Below, in pieces: positions 33,901 through 44,957 of a DNA stretch of 64,000 bases. Where the stretch lies: NCBI GenBank assembly GCA_015680685.1, contig MNCI01000003.1:5811-69810 (forward strand), read 5' to 3'. The translations under genes were made by a program, and so were the position numbers. The notes beneath the pieces were generated by a model. The model did not search any database. It worked only from the letters and a program-made list of their open reading frames with translations, and was not told the origin of the DNA. Every line of letters begins with the position of its first letter. The first letter of the stretch is position 1. This DNA comes from Gnetum montanum (lineage: Eukaryota; Streptophyta; Gnetopsida; Gnetales; Gnetaceae).

Positions 33901-36088
33901 TGATAAATGGAAAAATTATGGTGTATAATCAAGGGAATGTGTGGTCCATTTTTCAAATGTTCACCCATGAGCTTAGGTCATGGGGGAGATGCCTGATCTT
34001 GAACCAAGAACTAATCAGTGCATTTTCATTTTTTTGTTTTACAATTTTTTATCCTTTCCTTATTTCTTCAAACTTTTATGATACTAAATATGTTTTCCAT
34101 TTCTTGCTATTTTTATTTTCTTTCTAATTTTCTCTTTTCTTAAGTCATGTCCTTTGTGTTTTATGAATGTCTACTATGTTTTTATTAATAATATTTCTAG
34201 TCATGATACAGAAGTCAATACCATGTGTTGGGTTTTTTTCCTATGCTATCAAGTCGATTGGGTAAATAATTGTGTATTGTAGTGAGACCACATCATCAAT
34301 CCCTTAAATTTCTTTAAATAATATATATTTATGATGAAAGAAATATGGTTCTTCTTACATGAAACTAAAATTAACTACTGATCATTGTGCCCTGAAGAAA
34401 GAGGGAAAGATCAAGCAAGAATGGAAACAGGGTGTGACCTCAAGGGGATTTGTTGGGTTCTCTTCTTAACTTCCTTCTTATGGTCTATGACTCAATATGG
34501 AACATACCATCACTCTTATTGTTGACCAATAAATAGGAAACATGTCTTCGCATGGTGTGGTTCCCATGAAAAAAAAAAGAAAAAAAAACAAGAGGGAAAA
34601 AGGAAAAGATAATGGGAATTCAAAGAACACACCTTAGACAAAAAAAATGGGCTACAAGCATTACCCTTCCTTCCTTCCTTCTCCTTTCTTCTCTTTTTGT
34701 AGTGATGTTCATTCTTTGTGGTTGTTGTGGACTTATGATGGTAGGCAAAGAGGAACACATCAATATAAGGCCACTATTAATGATATGTACTTAGTATGAA
34801 ACTTGGATAGATAGGTATGATAGTAATTTTAATCACAATTGAAAAAAGAATATATTGTGGATATGGTTAGGTATCTCACATCCTAATCTCTACAATCCCT
34901 TCTCATCCCATTATTCACCTCACTATTGCATACATTTATGAGCCTGATGGTTTTTTATAGTAAAGTGCAAAATTCTAACCAAGGAAATTATGTGTTCTTT
35001 GAAATAAAGACATGATATACATTTAACTTCTAAGGTGCCCATGGACATCTATGGAAGTGGTTATGTAAGGGCATTATGGTAGGAGCCTGCTTTTGGGGAC
35101 AACCCACTTGCATAACTTTTGTCGATAATGACTTTGAACTAAACCTCACATCTTCAAGAACATCATTGATGGTTTCTCTAAATTTATGCATGATCTTGGG
35201 ACTACTTCTTATCAATTTCAATGAATTTTTACTACTTTTTATTAAAATATCCTTCAAATTCAATATTTCTTGGTCATCTTGTGAGCCAGACCTTCAATTT
35301 TAATTGTTTGAAAACTTGTGCGCTTTTGAAGTTATCATGGGGGGTTAAGGATGTACTTTTTTAAATTTTTTTAACACCCCATTTTTTAGCATTATGGTAA
35401 CTAATGATAAAAATAATGAAAATAACTTGAACAAATTAACAATTTTACTTACCCTAAAGCCTTGGAAAACATTATTATGGAATCATCTTGAGCTTACATG
35501 TTGAAATCTTTTTGAATTTTGAGCTACCTAAGGATTCAAGAAGGGTTAATCATTAATGAAAAATTATCAAAACTATTATTGATCCTTTGGTGATTTAGAT
35601 GATGCCAAAAAAAATCCCTAAGGTTGAAGGTCTTGTAAAAGCAAAGAAAATGAGGCCAAGAGAAGAACAACGAAGGCTATGCCCATGGACAAATAGTAGC
35701 ACATACAAGGATTAAAGCTCAAACATCACATGTTTGTTGGATCCATGGGACAATGAGAATAAATTTCAATACATCCTTAAAAAATGTTTTGCATAAAAAG
35801 AGAAGCATCGACATAACAATCAAGGTTGGAAATTCTACCACTAGTAGCGACAACAAGAAGATTCATCTTCAGCGGAGTTTTCAAGACCTCTACAATTTTG
35901 CAAACTTTGATGTCTGTCTAGTCTTTTTATCATTTTTTAATACATCCACTTAAATAAAATTTTGTAATGTAGCACTCCAATTTTGTAATGGTAGCCAATC
36001 GAGTCATGGTAATCCCACAATTTTTGTAATGAAACTTTATCCATTTATATATAACTTGAGGATGAATTTTTAGTCAATTGTGGGGGTA
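33901..36088 (+). other. Athila-like 3' region of copy B with hairpin and polypurine tract
   Basis: Non-coding 3' region shared with 39,212-41,192 and 62,600-63,700: T-rich stretch, AACCAATAAATAGGAA block, hairpin at 34,554-34,633, and the TTTTGGGGACAACCCACTTGCATA block near 35,090. It ends TGTGGGGGTA (36,079-36,088), a polypurine tract. Small ORFs inside (34,516-34,794 and others) are not conserved between the copies. Confidence 0.65.
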
Positions 36089-36103
36089 TGATGAGACATG
36101 ATA
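36089..36103 (+). mobile_element. Truncated start of the copy B 3' LTR
   Basis: TGATGAGACATGAT repeats the first bases of the 5' LTR at 30,641 directly after the polypurine tract. Similarity then stops, so the rest of the 3' LTR has been lost. Confidence 0.6.
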
Positions 36104-37006
36104 TTATTGACACATTTAAGCCATCCTATGAAGCAAATTTTTTTAAATTAATGTTTGGGTTTTATGAGATCCAAATGTTATTAGTGAATTCAAGATAGTG
36201 TGCAAGTGGAAAAGAGACAAAAGTTTAATTACTATCTTTGTAGAATGGAAGTGTGTTTATGAACAAGTAGGGCGTCTATTTTTTACAATTGTAGAGCTTG
36301 GTTTCAATTTTCATCAATTAAAACCTTTGAAAAGAGAAAAATAGCAGTATTATAGTTATTCATCCAAGTGAAACATAGCAAAGGGAATCATAATCATTCA
36401 ACATTGTTTAAAGATATTCTAGAACCTACGAGCTATAGAGCAACAAGAGATATTTCATAGAGTTCCAAAACATCAAATGCTGGATTTGATAAAATACCAT
36501 CATCTACATAAAAATTCTAACTATTTGCTATCCACTGTGTAAGCCTTGGAAGTTTAATAACATGAGAGTGTAGAGCTTAAGAAAGCTTTACAAATTCATA
36601 AATATTTTAAAAACTATTACAACATCATCTAGGATTTGAAAATGAACAACAAAAATTTAAATTATCAACACCAAAAATGCATCTTGAAACACTAAGAGAT
36701 ATTTCTTATTCAACAGCTCCCATCAAAAGCAGAAGAAATGAATAATGAATATATGAAAATTAGTAAAATTTTAAGCCCAAAATTAGTTTTAAAGAGTATA
36801 TATATATTCCATTGTTTTAAAAGATGGAAAAGGTTTATGTATTAGAAGAAAAAGATTTATGAATATTTGATTAATCTAATTTTACTTTTCATAGGAAATT
36901 ATGTTTAATTCTCTAAGATATTTGTAGTCTCTTATGGGACACATACCCACTTTGGCATATATTTCTTAATTTTTTTGTAACTTCCTATGGTGATCTACAT
37001 GATATT
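36104..37006. other. AT-rich spacer, no gene recognised
   Basis: No conserved frame, RNA gene or repeat identified on either strand. Confidence 0.4.
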
Positions 37007-37862
37007 TAATGAATCACTATTTTCTAGTCACCATGATGCCTAGTACATGACATCAGGGCTATGATGTCAAGTACATGATGTTAGGGTCTTGTTGTGATGT
37101 TAGGTATCCAACATCAAGGTATATAAGTTGGCCTATAAATATAGCGCTTAGGCTTCCATTTTGAGTTAGTTTTCAGTCAAAGTAGCAAAGCTCTTGTAGT
37201 TTATTTTTCTCAGAGTTAGAATATTTTTTGAGTGTCATAGAAGTAGTCTAAGTATGTACGGTTCTTTGTTCAAGCATTGATGTACCTAAGCGTAGTAGTA
37301 TGATGGGAATAAAATGAACTCTTTTGATAATCCTTGCAGCACTAAGACTATATTAATGTTTCTTTTAATGCATTTTACTTTTATGCACTTTACTTTACTC
37401 CATTTCAATTAAGCAATTTATTTGTAGTAATTAATGAATGCAAGCATGACCACTTCGAGCATACATATAGTACTTATTAACTCAAAAATGCCTAATGTTT
37501 GGTAGCCCAACAACACTATAGGTGTTTAGGATGTGTTCAAGAAAGTGGGACAGTTACTTGTGTTAGGCTAGATAAGTAATAAACAAGTTAAATTTTAAAG
37601 TACTTCACTTTTCACTCTTGTTGTAGGTGATTACATTTATAAAACATAAAATGATAAAAACCATCTACCTCAATTACAGTTAAACCATACCATTGAGCCT
37701 CACAAGTGTAGTTGGGAAGACAACGAACATTTTCAGTGCTCATTTCACTTCCTAGAAGAGCTAGTGTACTTAATAACTATAGGTCCATGAAACACGACCA
37801 GATCACATGTAACACCTTAGTGATTTGTATGGTTGGGCATAGGGATACCTTGCCATTGATCA
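37007..37862 (+). mobile_element. 5' LTR of Athila-like copy C
   Basis: About 856 bp, starting TAATGAATCAC and ending GATCA; it matches 41,193-42,034 throughout. TATAAATA lies at 37,134-37,141, preceded by repeated GACATCA/GATGTTAGG-type palindromic pieces. ATATT occurs immediately on both sides (37,002-37,006 and 37,863-37,867), but the right copy overlaps sequence also found after the other LTR, so it may not be a target duplication. Confidence 0.82.
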
Positions 37863-38044
37863 ATATTTATTACCAAGGAAACACTTAGTCATCATAGCTT
37901 AAATTTCTAATAACTTCCTATGGAAGTTATAGCTTTTGAGGTAGTTATAAGTTAATATCCCTAAATATTTGTAATACCCTTAACGTTTCATGATTATTGT
38001 AACTACCCAAGGATACTATAAAAAGGCTTACAATGGTAGATTGA
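37863..38044 (+). other. Decayed primer site and leader of copy C
   Basis: ATTACCAAGGA (37,869-37,879) is the remaining half of a tRNA-Asp primer site, as at 57,124-57,134. About 170 bp of leader follows. The same leader follows the second LTR at 42,035-42,215. Leader sequence then jumps into pol at about 38,045, so gag, protease and RT have been deleted. Confidence 0.6.
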
Positions 38045-39211
38045 AAGAGCACTAAGAATGTGGTCATTGATCACTTATCTTAGTTGCAATGGGATGATAT
38101 AGAGGAAGAAGATCCATTGTCTGATATGTTTCCTGATAAACTCCTCTTTGCTAGGGCTATAATTAAAAAATTTCCCAATGAGCCAAAATGATATGATGGC
38201 ATTCTCACCTATCTTATCACTCAAGAGATTCCATAAGGGTTAGACCATCAAAAGAAATAGCAGTTTCTTCACCAGGTAAAACACTTCATGGAGATCAACA
38301 AACACCTTTACAAGGTGTGCACTGATAGCCTAGTTTGTTGGTGTGTCCCTAATGCTAATCAACTACATGTTCTCCAAGATGCTCATGAAGGCCCATGTGG
38401 AGGACACTATGTTAGAAGATGCATGGCCATTAAAATCCTAATGGTAGGGTACTATTGGCCAATAATCTTCAGGGATGCTCACCATTATGTCCATGCTTGT
38501 GAATGATGCCAATAAGATGGTGGGATGACTACTCAAATGGAGGGACCTCAACAATGGATTCAACCACTAGAACCCTTCGACATTTGGGGCATTAATTTCA
38601 TGGGTCCCACCATGCCCATGTTAAATGGAAATGCATACATCATAGTCGCTATTGACTATTATATGAAATGGCTAGAAGTAGCAACCATCATCAACTATAC
38701 ATCTTCTACTGCTACTCAGTTTGTACAAAAAAATGTTGTAAATAGGTTTGGTGTGCCACATGCATTAATTTTTGATAATGGAACTCACTTTATAGGCACC
38801 ACCTTTTAGAAGCTCATGCAACACTACACAAATTCACAACACCTTACCACCCCCAAGCTAATGGTCAAGCTGAGGTTACTAATAGGAAAATCATAAGGAT
38901 ACTAATAAGAATTGTTAGCAAGTGTAGGAAAGACTGGAGCACAAAACTCAACGATGTCCTTTGGGCCTACCACTTAACATGGAAACTTCCTTTAGGCTAC
39001 TCTTCCTATGAGCTTGTGTACAAGAAATTACCAATACTTCCTATTTAATCTAAGCTTTGTACACTTTCAACTACTTATGACCTTAACCTTAACTTAAGTC
39101 TAGCCCAAAAAGAGAGATTAATAAATCTCAACCTACTAGATGAAAATCAATTGGTAGCCTTATCATCTAACGAGTTGCACAAGGCCTATAACAAAAAGCA
39201 TCATGACCTAA
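38045..39211 (+). pseudogene. pol: Athila-like RNase H end and integrase of copy C
   Basis: Begins in the RNase H-integrase linker (V-I-D-H-L-S-Q-L, then D-P-L-S-D-M-F-P-D). The integrase Zn finger is at about 38,370-38,520 (H-E-G-P-C-G-G-H, G-Y-Y-W-P, then C-E-stop-C). The catalytic core has P-F-D-I-W-G-I-N-F-M-G-P near 38,575-38,610. The first Asp is at 38,654 (A-I-D-Y-Y), the second at 38,774 (F-D-N-G-T-H-F), and the Glu motif Y-H-P-Q-A-N-G-Q-A-E follows a one-base shift near 38,830. All three catalytic residues persist at the codon level, but several stops and the shift break the protein. Integrase would insert element DNA into chromosomes. The end runs into an N at 39,212. Confidence 0.82.
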
Positions 39212-39212
39212 N

Positions 39213-41192
39213 TCATATAAGTAGCTCTTTAGTTCTTCAAATTTTTGTTTTATACATTTTTTGTTTTAAAACTTTTTATTTTTATGTTATTAATCTATTT
39301 TAATTTGTATTTTACACCATCATTAGTACATATGCTATTTCTTAAACATTTTACACTTTCTTTTATATTTTCTTTTATTTTATTTTGGTGTGATTTTCTA
39401 ACTTTTTGTTAATAAGTGTTAGGTACAATGGTAATGCATTGCTTGATGGTGGTATGTACTTTTTTGTTATTTGTTTATTGGTGTCTAGTTTCTAGCTTTG
39501 AAGTTCAGTATGGACAATTAGGATATGGTTTCTTTTTTATGCAATAGACAGTGAGTCCACAACATCCACCCATCCACAAACTCTATGGTTTTCCTTGTTC
39601 TAGAACCATGTAGTCCCTTTTTATTTATAAAACTTTAATAAATTTGTGACTTTGGTAGTTTCTAGAATTGGGAAGGATTCAAAGGTTTGAATAGGGTGTG
39701 GCTTCAAGGGGATTCAATATTCTTTGTGCCTTTCTGTTGGCTTGGGTGCATGTGTGTTTTCATAGATTTCTTACCATTTCATGTTGACCAATAAAGGAAG
39801 TTGAATAAGTCCTTGCATGATGTGGTTCTCATCAGAAAAAATAATAATGAGAATTTAAAGCACACCCCTTGGATAAAATAAATGCATACATCCTCACATG
39901 GTGTGGTCCTCATCGAAAAAAATGAGGATTTAAAGCACACCCCTTACACAAAATAAATTCATGTGTCTTTGCATGGTGTGATTCCCATTTCAAAAAAAAT
40001 GATGGGAATTCAAAGCACACCCCTTAGACAAAATAAACTAGCTATAAGCACTGGTTATGGGACTAGTCCCTTCTAACTAAGGCCCTTCCTTACTTCCTAT
40101 TTCTCCTCTAATAGGGAACAATGGTTGCTCTATGGGAGCACTCTTGTGTCTTAGGGAATGGACTAGTCTTAGAATGATAATGCGAAGTCACTAAACATGG
40201 TTGGTTTTGGTCTAGACTAAGGATGGATCCTATCAAGTCATTTAACCATAAAATCCATAAGGGACTTCATGTAACTATAATTAAGAACTCCATTCCACTC
40301 TCTCTCTCATCCATATATGCTTTTCATGTCTCACCTCACTATCGGTTTCATGTTCTAGTTCGATGTCCTAGTTTGATGTGTTAGAATTCTTAGTTAGTTT
40401 CTTTCATGTTTGTGTACTTAAACCTTTTGTAACCATTAATCATCTATAGAGTCCATGAACTCTTTAGTTGGAAGTTATGCAAGGGCATAAAAGACCTATG
40501 CCTGCTTTGGGCAGGACCCACTTACATATCTTTTGGTTGGATTAGTTAAGTTCTTTATCCTTAGAAACTTTTACAATTACCCAATCAATGACATCCAATT
40601 GTACACATCTTCAAAATAGTTTTTAGTGAATTCTAATACCCTCTTCAAATACTTCCTTGTGTTGAGCTTTTTCCAAATTTAATGGACCACTTATCTAATT
40701 TACCCTATTTGTCAGCCTTCCTACTAACACTACCAAAGGAACCAATCTACCACAATCACAACCTATAAGTGTAACCACCAACAAGATAATGTAATTAACA
40801 ATTATGTGTTACAAATTGCATACTAATTCATAATATTGTTGTGATTATAGTGGAAAGCATGGACTGGAAGCAAGACTATCTTTACCAAGGAGGACGCAGT
40901 AGTACCACACAATGAGGACAGTTTGTGATCATTGGATCTTCTTTCTCTCTCATTCTTCTACTGTCAAGAGGTGTTGGATGTCAATGTTATCCAGGGTGTT
41001 CACTTATCTTATCATGAACATCCAATTTTGTAAAAATTGTAATTTTATACACTTGGGCACTCAGAGTCTATTTTTTTATTTAAGTCAATTTGTATGTTAG
41101 TCAATAATCCCACACCTACCCACTATTTTTGTAAAGAAATTATTTTTCCCCTTCTACACTCAAGGATGAGTTTTTATTCAGTCATGGGGGTA
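39213..41192 (+). other. Athila-like 3' region of copy C, three tandem hairpins, polypurine tract
   Basis: Homologous to the 3' regions of copies B and I. It has a T-rich start, three tandem ~75-bp units at about 39,811-40,030 that each form a hairpin, a CTGCTTTGGGCAGGACCCACTTACATA block near 40,502, and CATGGGGGTA before the LTR. No long conserved frame. Comparison with copy I shows roughly 300 bp missing at the N at 39,212. Confidence 0.65.
39819..40021 (+). ncRNA. Three tandem hairpins with covarying stems (RNA structure candidate)
   Basis: Unit 1 pairs TTCTCAT (39,826) with ATGAGAA (39,847). Unit 2 pairs TCCTCAT (39,907) with ATGAGGA (39,922). Unit 3 pairs TTCCCAT (39,982) with ATGGGAA (40,002). 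An outer arm GGTGTG pairs with CACACC in units 2 and 3, with one mismatch in unit 1. Two stem positions change on both sides together. The loops are A-rich. Related single hairpins lie at 34,554-34,633 and 63,222-63,291. The role is unknown; packaging or RNA export structures are possibilities. Confidence 0.6.
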
Positions 41193-42034
41193 TGATGAAT
41201 CACTATTTTCTAGTCTCTACAATGTTAGATACACAACATTAGGGCTGCGACGTTTGGTAAATGACATCAGGTCTTGCTGCAACATCAGGTGTCTGATGTT
41301 GGGGTATATACATTAGCCTATAAATATAGCACCTAGGCTCCTATTTTGAGTCAGTTTTCATGTTAGTTTTCAGTCAAAGTAGTGAAGCTCTTGCAGTTTA
41401 TTTTCCTCAAAGTTAGAATATTTTCTGAGTGTCACAGACGGAGTCTAAGTGTGTACGGTTCTTTTTTCAAGCACTGATGTACCTGAGCACAATAATGTGA
41501 TGGAAATAAAATGAACTCTGTTGATAATCCTTGCAACATTAAGATTATATTAATGTTTCTTTTAATGCATTTTACTTTTATGCACTTTACTTTACTACAT
41601 TTCAATTAAGCAATTTATTTCCAGTAGTTAATGAATGCAAGCATGACCACTTTGAGCATACATATAGTACTTGGTAACCCAACAATGCTTAATTTTTGGT
41701 AGCCTAGCAGCACTATATGTGTTCAGGATGTATTTAGGAAAGTGGAACGGTTACTTGTGTTAGGCTAGATAAGTAGTAAATGAATTAGATTTTAAATTAC
41801 TTCACTTTTCACTCTTGTTGTAGGCAATCACATCTATAAAACATAAAATAATAAAAATCATGTACCTCAATTGCACTTAAACCAAACACTTAAGCCTCAC
41901 AAGTGCAATTGGGAAGACAATGAACATTCTCAACATCATACTTGATAACTATAGGTCCATGGAACTCAACCAAATCATGCATAACACCTTAGTGATTCAT
42001 ATAGTTGGGTGTAGGGATACCTTGCTACTCATTA
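41193..42034 (+). mobile_element. 3' LTR of copy C
   Basis: About 842 bp from TGATGAATCAC to CTCATTA, with TATAAATA at 41,319-41,326. The polypurine tract is directly to the left. To the right comes a decayed primer site and leader (ATTACCAAGGA at about 42,041) instead of plain flanking DNA. Confidence 0.85.
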
Positions 42035-42215
42035 ATCTTGATTACCAAGGAAACACTTGGTCATCATAGCTTAAATTTTTAATAACTTCCTATGAAAGTT
42101 ATAGCTTCTAAGGTAGTTATAAGTTAATATCCCTAGATATTTGTAATACCCTTAACTTTTCATGATTATTGTAACTACCCAAGGCTATTATATAAAGGAT
42201 TTAAGGGTAGAATTG
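42035..42215 (+). other. Second primer-site/leader copy after the copy C LTR
   Basis: Matches 37,868-38,044 closely (CCAAGGAAACACTTGGTCATCATAGC, then GTAATACCCTTAAC). An LTR followed by leader on both sides implies an LTR-internal-LTR-internal tandem order. The similarity ends at an A-run. Confidence 0.7.
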
Positions 42216-43312
42216 AAAAAAAAAAGAGAGGGGAGAAGGTTGGGAAAAGATAATTGAAGATTATTTGTAAGATGGCTTGCTAAAGACATTAATTTAGCTA
42301 CTTTTCTTTAATCTTATGAGTTCATTTCTTTTCATTTTGTTTTAGTTACTTACTAATGGTTTAGATAGTATCATGCTTGGAATTTAATTTTGGGATTTTT
42401 CTAGGTTGCTTTTATAGCTCTTTTTTTGCACAATATTAAACTTCTATTGAGGTTTTCCATAAAAGAGCTTATATTCTTAAAAAGCCTCTAGAGCAATTTA
42501 ATATTACTATCTTAAAGAAATTTCCTATTTTGCGCATAGAAGATCTATGAAAATCTTTGGTATTTTGAGATAACTAAAATACCTTCATTATTTTAAAGTG
42601 TATTACCTTGGTATTTTAATCCTAAAATTAACAAATTTTTTGAAGGCTCTATTGAATGTAATTCTTGAAAACTATAACTAGCCAAAATATAAGCTCTTAC
42701 CTTGTCATTTACAAAGCATTTTTGGTAGTGTAATAAGATTATCCTTTAAGAAATTACTTGTTGAGTTCAAAGGGTTTGGACAATTCGTAGTTAAATTGAA
42801 CTGGAATAGCTTTATTGTGAAGTGTTTCCTCCTACTAATTTATGTTGCTTAAATATTTGAGATTTCACACAAATTGAATTTCTTTTCTCTCTTTCTAGCT
42901 TCATTGGATCTTACTCTATTTCTAGTTTTCTTGTGAAACTTTCTCTTTGGGGAAAATTAGGAGTAGATTAACAAAATTGTGCTCAAAAATTTTTGTAAAA
43001 TTTTATTTGTTACAACTACCTTATTGTAGGGACTATTACAGTATTTCACAAAGTTAGTTGAATTTCTTTTATTCTAGCCAATTAAATTTTCATACATAAC
43101 CTAACCATTTCAACATTCACAATAGCAAACACATACTCACATTTAGTTTGTTTCATAACCACTGAGTCTATTTGGAGGTATCAAGGCCTTGTGTTGATAA
43201 AGAATAGCAAGCACCTAAACTTTGATTCAAAAACACATTTACATCTCTTTAACCCAAGTCATAATACCAAAGGCCCCTAATGTTGGCAGTCCCAAATAAT
43301 CACAAAAAGATA
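42216..43312. other. No gene recognised; possible leader continuation
   Basis: No long frame. It could be the rest of the leader/gag start of the tandem copy, since the leader at 42,035 runs directly into it, but no gag motif is visible. Confidence 0.35.
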
Positions 43313-44957
43313 TGTTGGGCAACTTTGTCAACACATCCCCATTCATGAAGCCTCGTCCACGTATCTTAGATGCATTGAAGCATATGTGTGGATGAAAATT
43401 TGTTAATACATTAATGGGAAATACATCTTAAATGCATTGACCCAACCTCGTCGACACATCCCCATCGATGCATCATCATCAATGCATCCCCATCGATGTA
43501 GCTAAATGCATTAATGCATCCCTATTGATGCAATGCCTATATTTGCTTATAAGTATGCTAGCACCTACTACATATTTGGCACCATTTAATTAGTAGTATA
43601 GCTAGACTCATGTAGTTTTATTTAGCAATCCTAAAGAATAGTCAGTGAGTGCCCACAGTGTGGATTTGAGTTAATTCTATGGAGTCTTATTTGAGCGGCA
43701 TTGTACCTACACACATTCCATGAATGAAAATAAGATTGAGATTAATTCCTATTCATTATAGAACTTTAACTAAGAACATATTTACTTTCAATGCAATTTA
43801 TATTCCATGTAATTAGTTAATATTTACATTTCCATGCACATTGATCAATCAACAGAACAAGCATGACTAGTTTTAAGCATAAATATGTATTCGCTTGGTA
43901 ATCCTAGCAATGTTATTACTTGGTTTTCCCAGTAGCATAACACTTGGTAATCCTAGTAGTGGGTATGTGAGTTTAGGATGTGTATGGCAAGCTAGGAATG
44001 AACACTCATTGCCCTTAGGCTAGCTTAAAATTTATCTTCTTGTTATTAATTAGATTAAATAATTAATTTCTATGTAATTATTAAGGTTAGTTTAAGGTCC
44101 CAACAACATCATAATCATATGCCTCACTTTGAACTAAACCATATGTCATTAAGCTACCACTAGTCTAAGTGGAAAGACAGTGACCTACGATGAATGCTTA
44201 ATGAGTGGCGAGGTACCCTTACACTCCACCATACAAATACGAGCATTACACGCGCGATCTGGTCGAACTCCATAGATGGACTAGTTGTGGCATCTTGACA
44301 ATTAGCCTTAGGTCGCAATTCCTTGTCTTCCCACCTAGACTAGTAGTATCTTTTTCACGTACGATTTAGTCCAAATTGAGGTGTATGATGTGGTTTCTAA
44401 TCTAACACTACTCTTGAAGGCAATGGAAGATACTATTAACTAAGTTAAGGGAGAAACGGTGAGAAGGAATCTAGCTAGCCTAAGTGTGATGAGCATCTTT
44501 TTCTTAATTATCTGTACACATCTTAGACTTCGTGCATGNAGGATGTTGTACAATTACATTCACCACACTGCGGGCATACACTGGGAGGAAAAGGGTTAAG
44601 AGGAAAAACAAGAAATAAAATCAAACTTAAACTAAAACTGACTTATTTCCTAATGATGATAACTGATCTGTCTACCTCTTATTTATAGATGAGGAGATAG
44701 GTTTCAATATCGCGTATTTGAGATTGCGACTAGGCTGCGAGATTGCATACACGATATCGCGTTGGCTATGATACCGTGGGTGTGATATCATGGGTGCGTT
44801 ATTGTGGGTGCAATATTGCGGCTATCAGAAAATTCATAACTCATCAATGCTTAACAATCTAGATACCACACTGGTTCCATCCATGGAATTCAATCAAATT
44901 GCACATGAACGCTTTTGATTCATATGGTTGGGTGTAGCAGATACCCATCACTCATAA
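43313..44957 (+). mobile_element. Solo Athila-type LTR D, split by LTR E
   Basis: Left part 43,313-44,198 and right part 44,852-44,957 together match LTR B (TGTTGGGCAACTTTG against GTTAGGAAACTTCG at the start; CACTCATAA at the end). The flanks AGATA and ATATA agree at 4 of 5 positions. A decayed TATA (TTATAAGT) is near 43,550. No primer site or internal sequence follows. Confidence 0.75.
44199..44846 (-). mobile_element. Solo LTR E, inverted, nested in LTR D
   Basis: 648 bp, TAATGAGTGG...CTCATCA on the plus strand, flanked by ATGCT at 44,194-44,198 and 44,847-44,851. LTR B has a single near-copy (ATACTTAA) at the equivalent site. A TATAAAT box lies on the minus strand at 44,682-44,688. Its U3 side (44,700-44,825) is rich in GCGATATTGTGGGTGCG-like CpG repeats, so it looks less decayed than the host LTR. 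An N lies at 44,539. Confidence 0.85.

Noticed and set aside
34516-34794. ORFs over the copy B hairpin region
   Set aside because: Low-complexity A/T-rich frames, not kept in the homologous 3' regions of copies C and I.
37002-37867. ATATT repeats as proof that LTR C is a solo insertion
   Set aside because: The right-hand ATATT belongs to the primer-site/leader block that also follows the other LTR, so the match may be chance.
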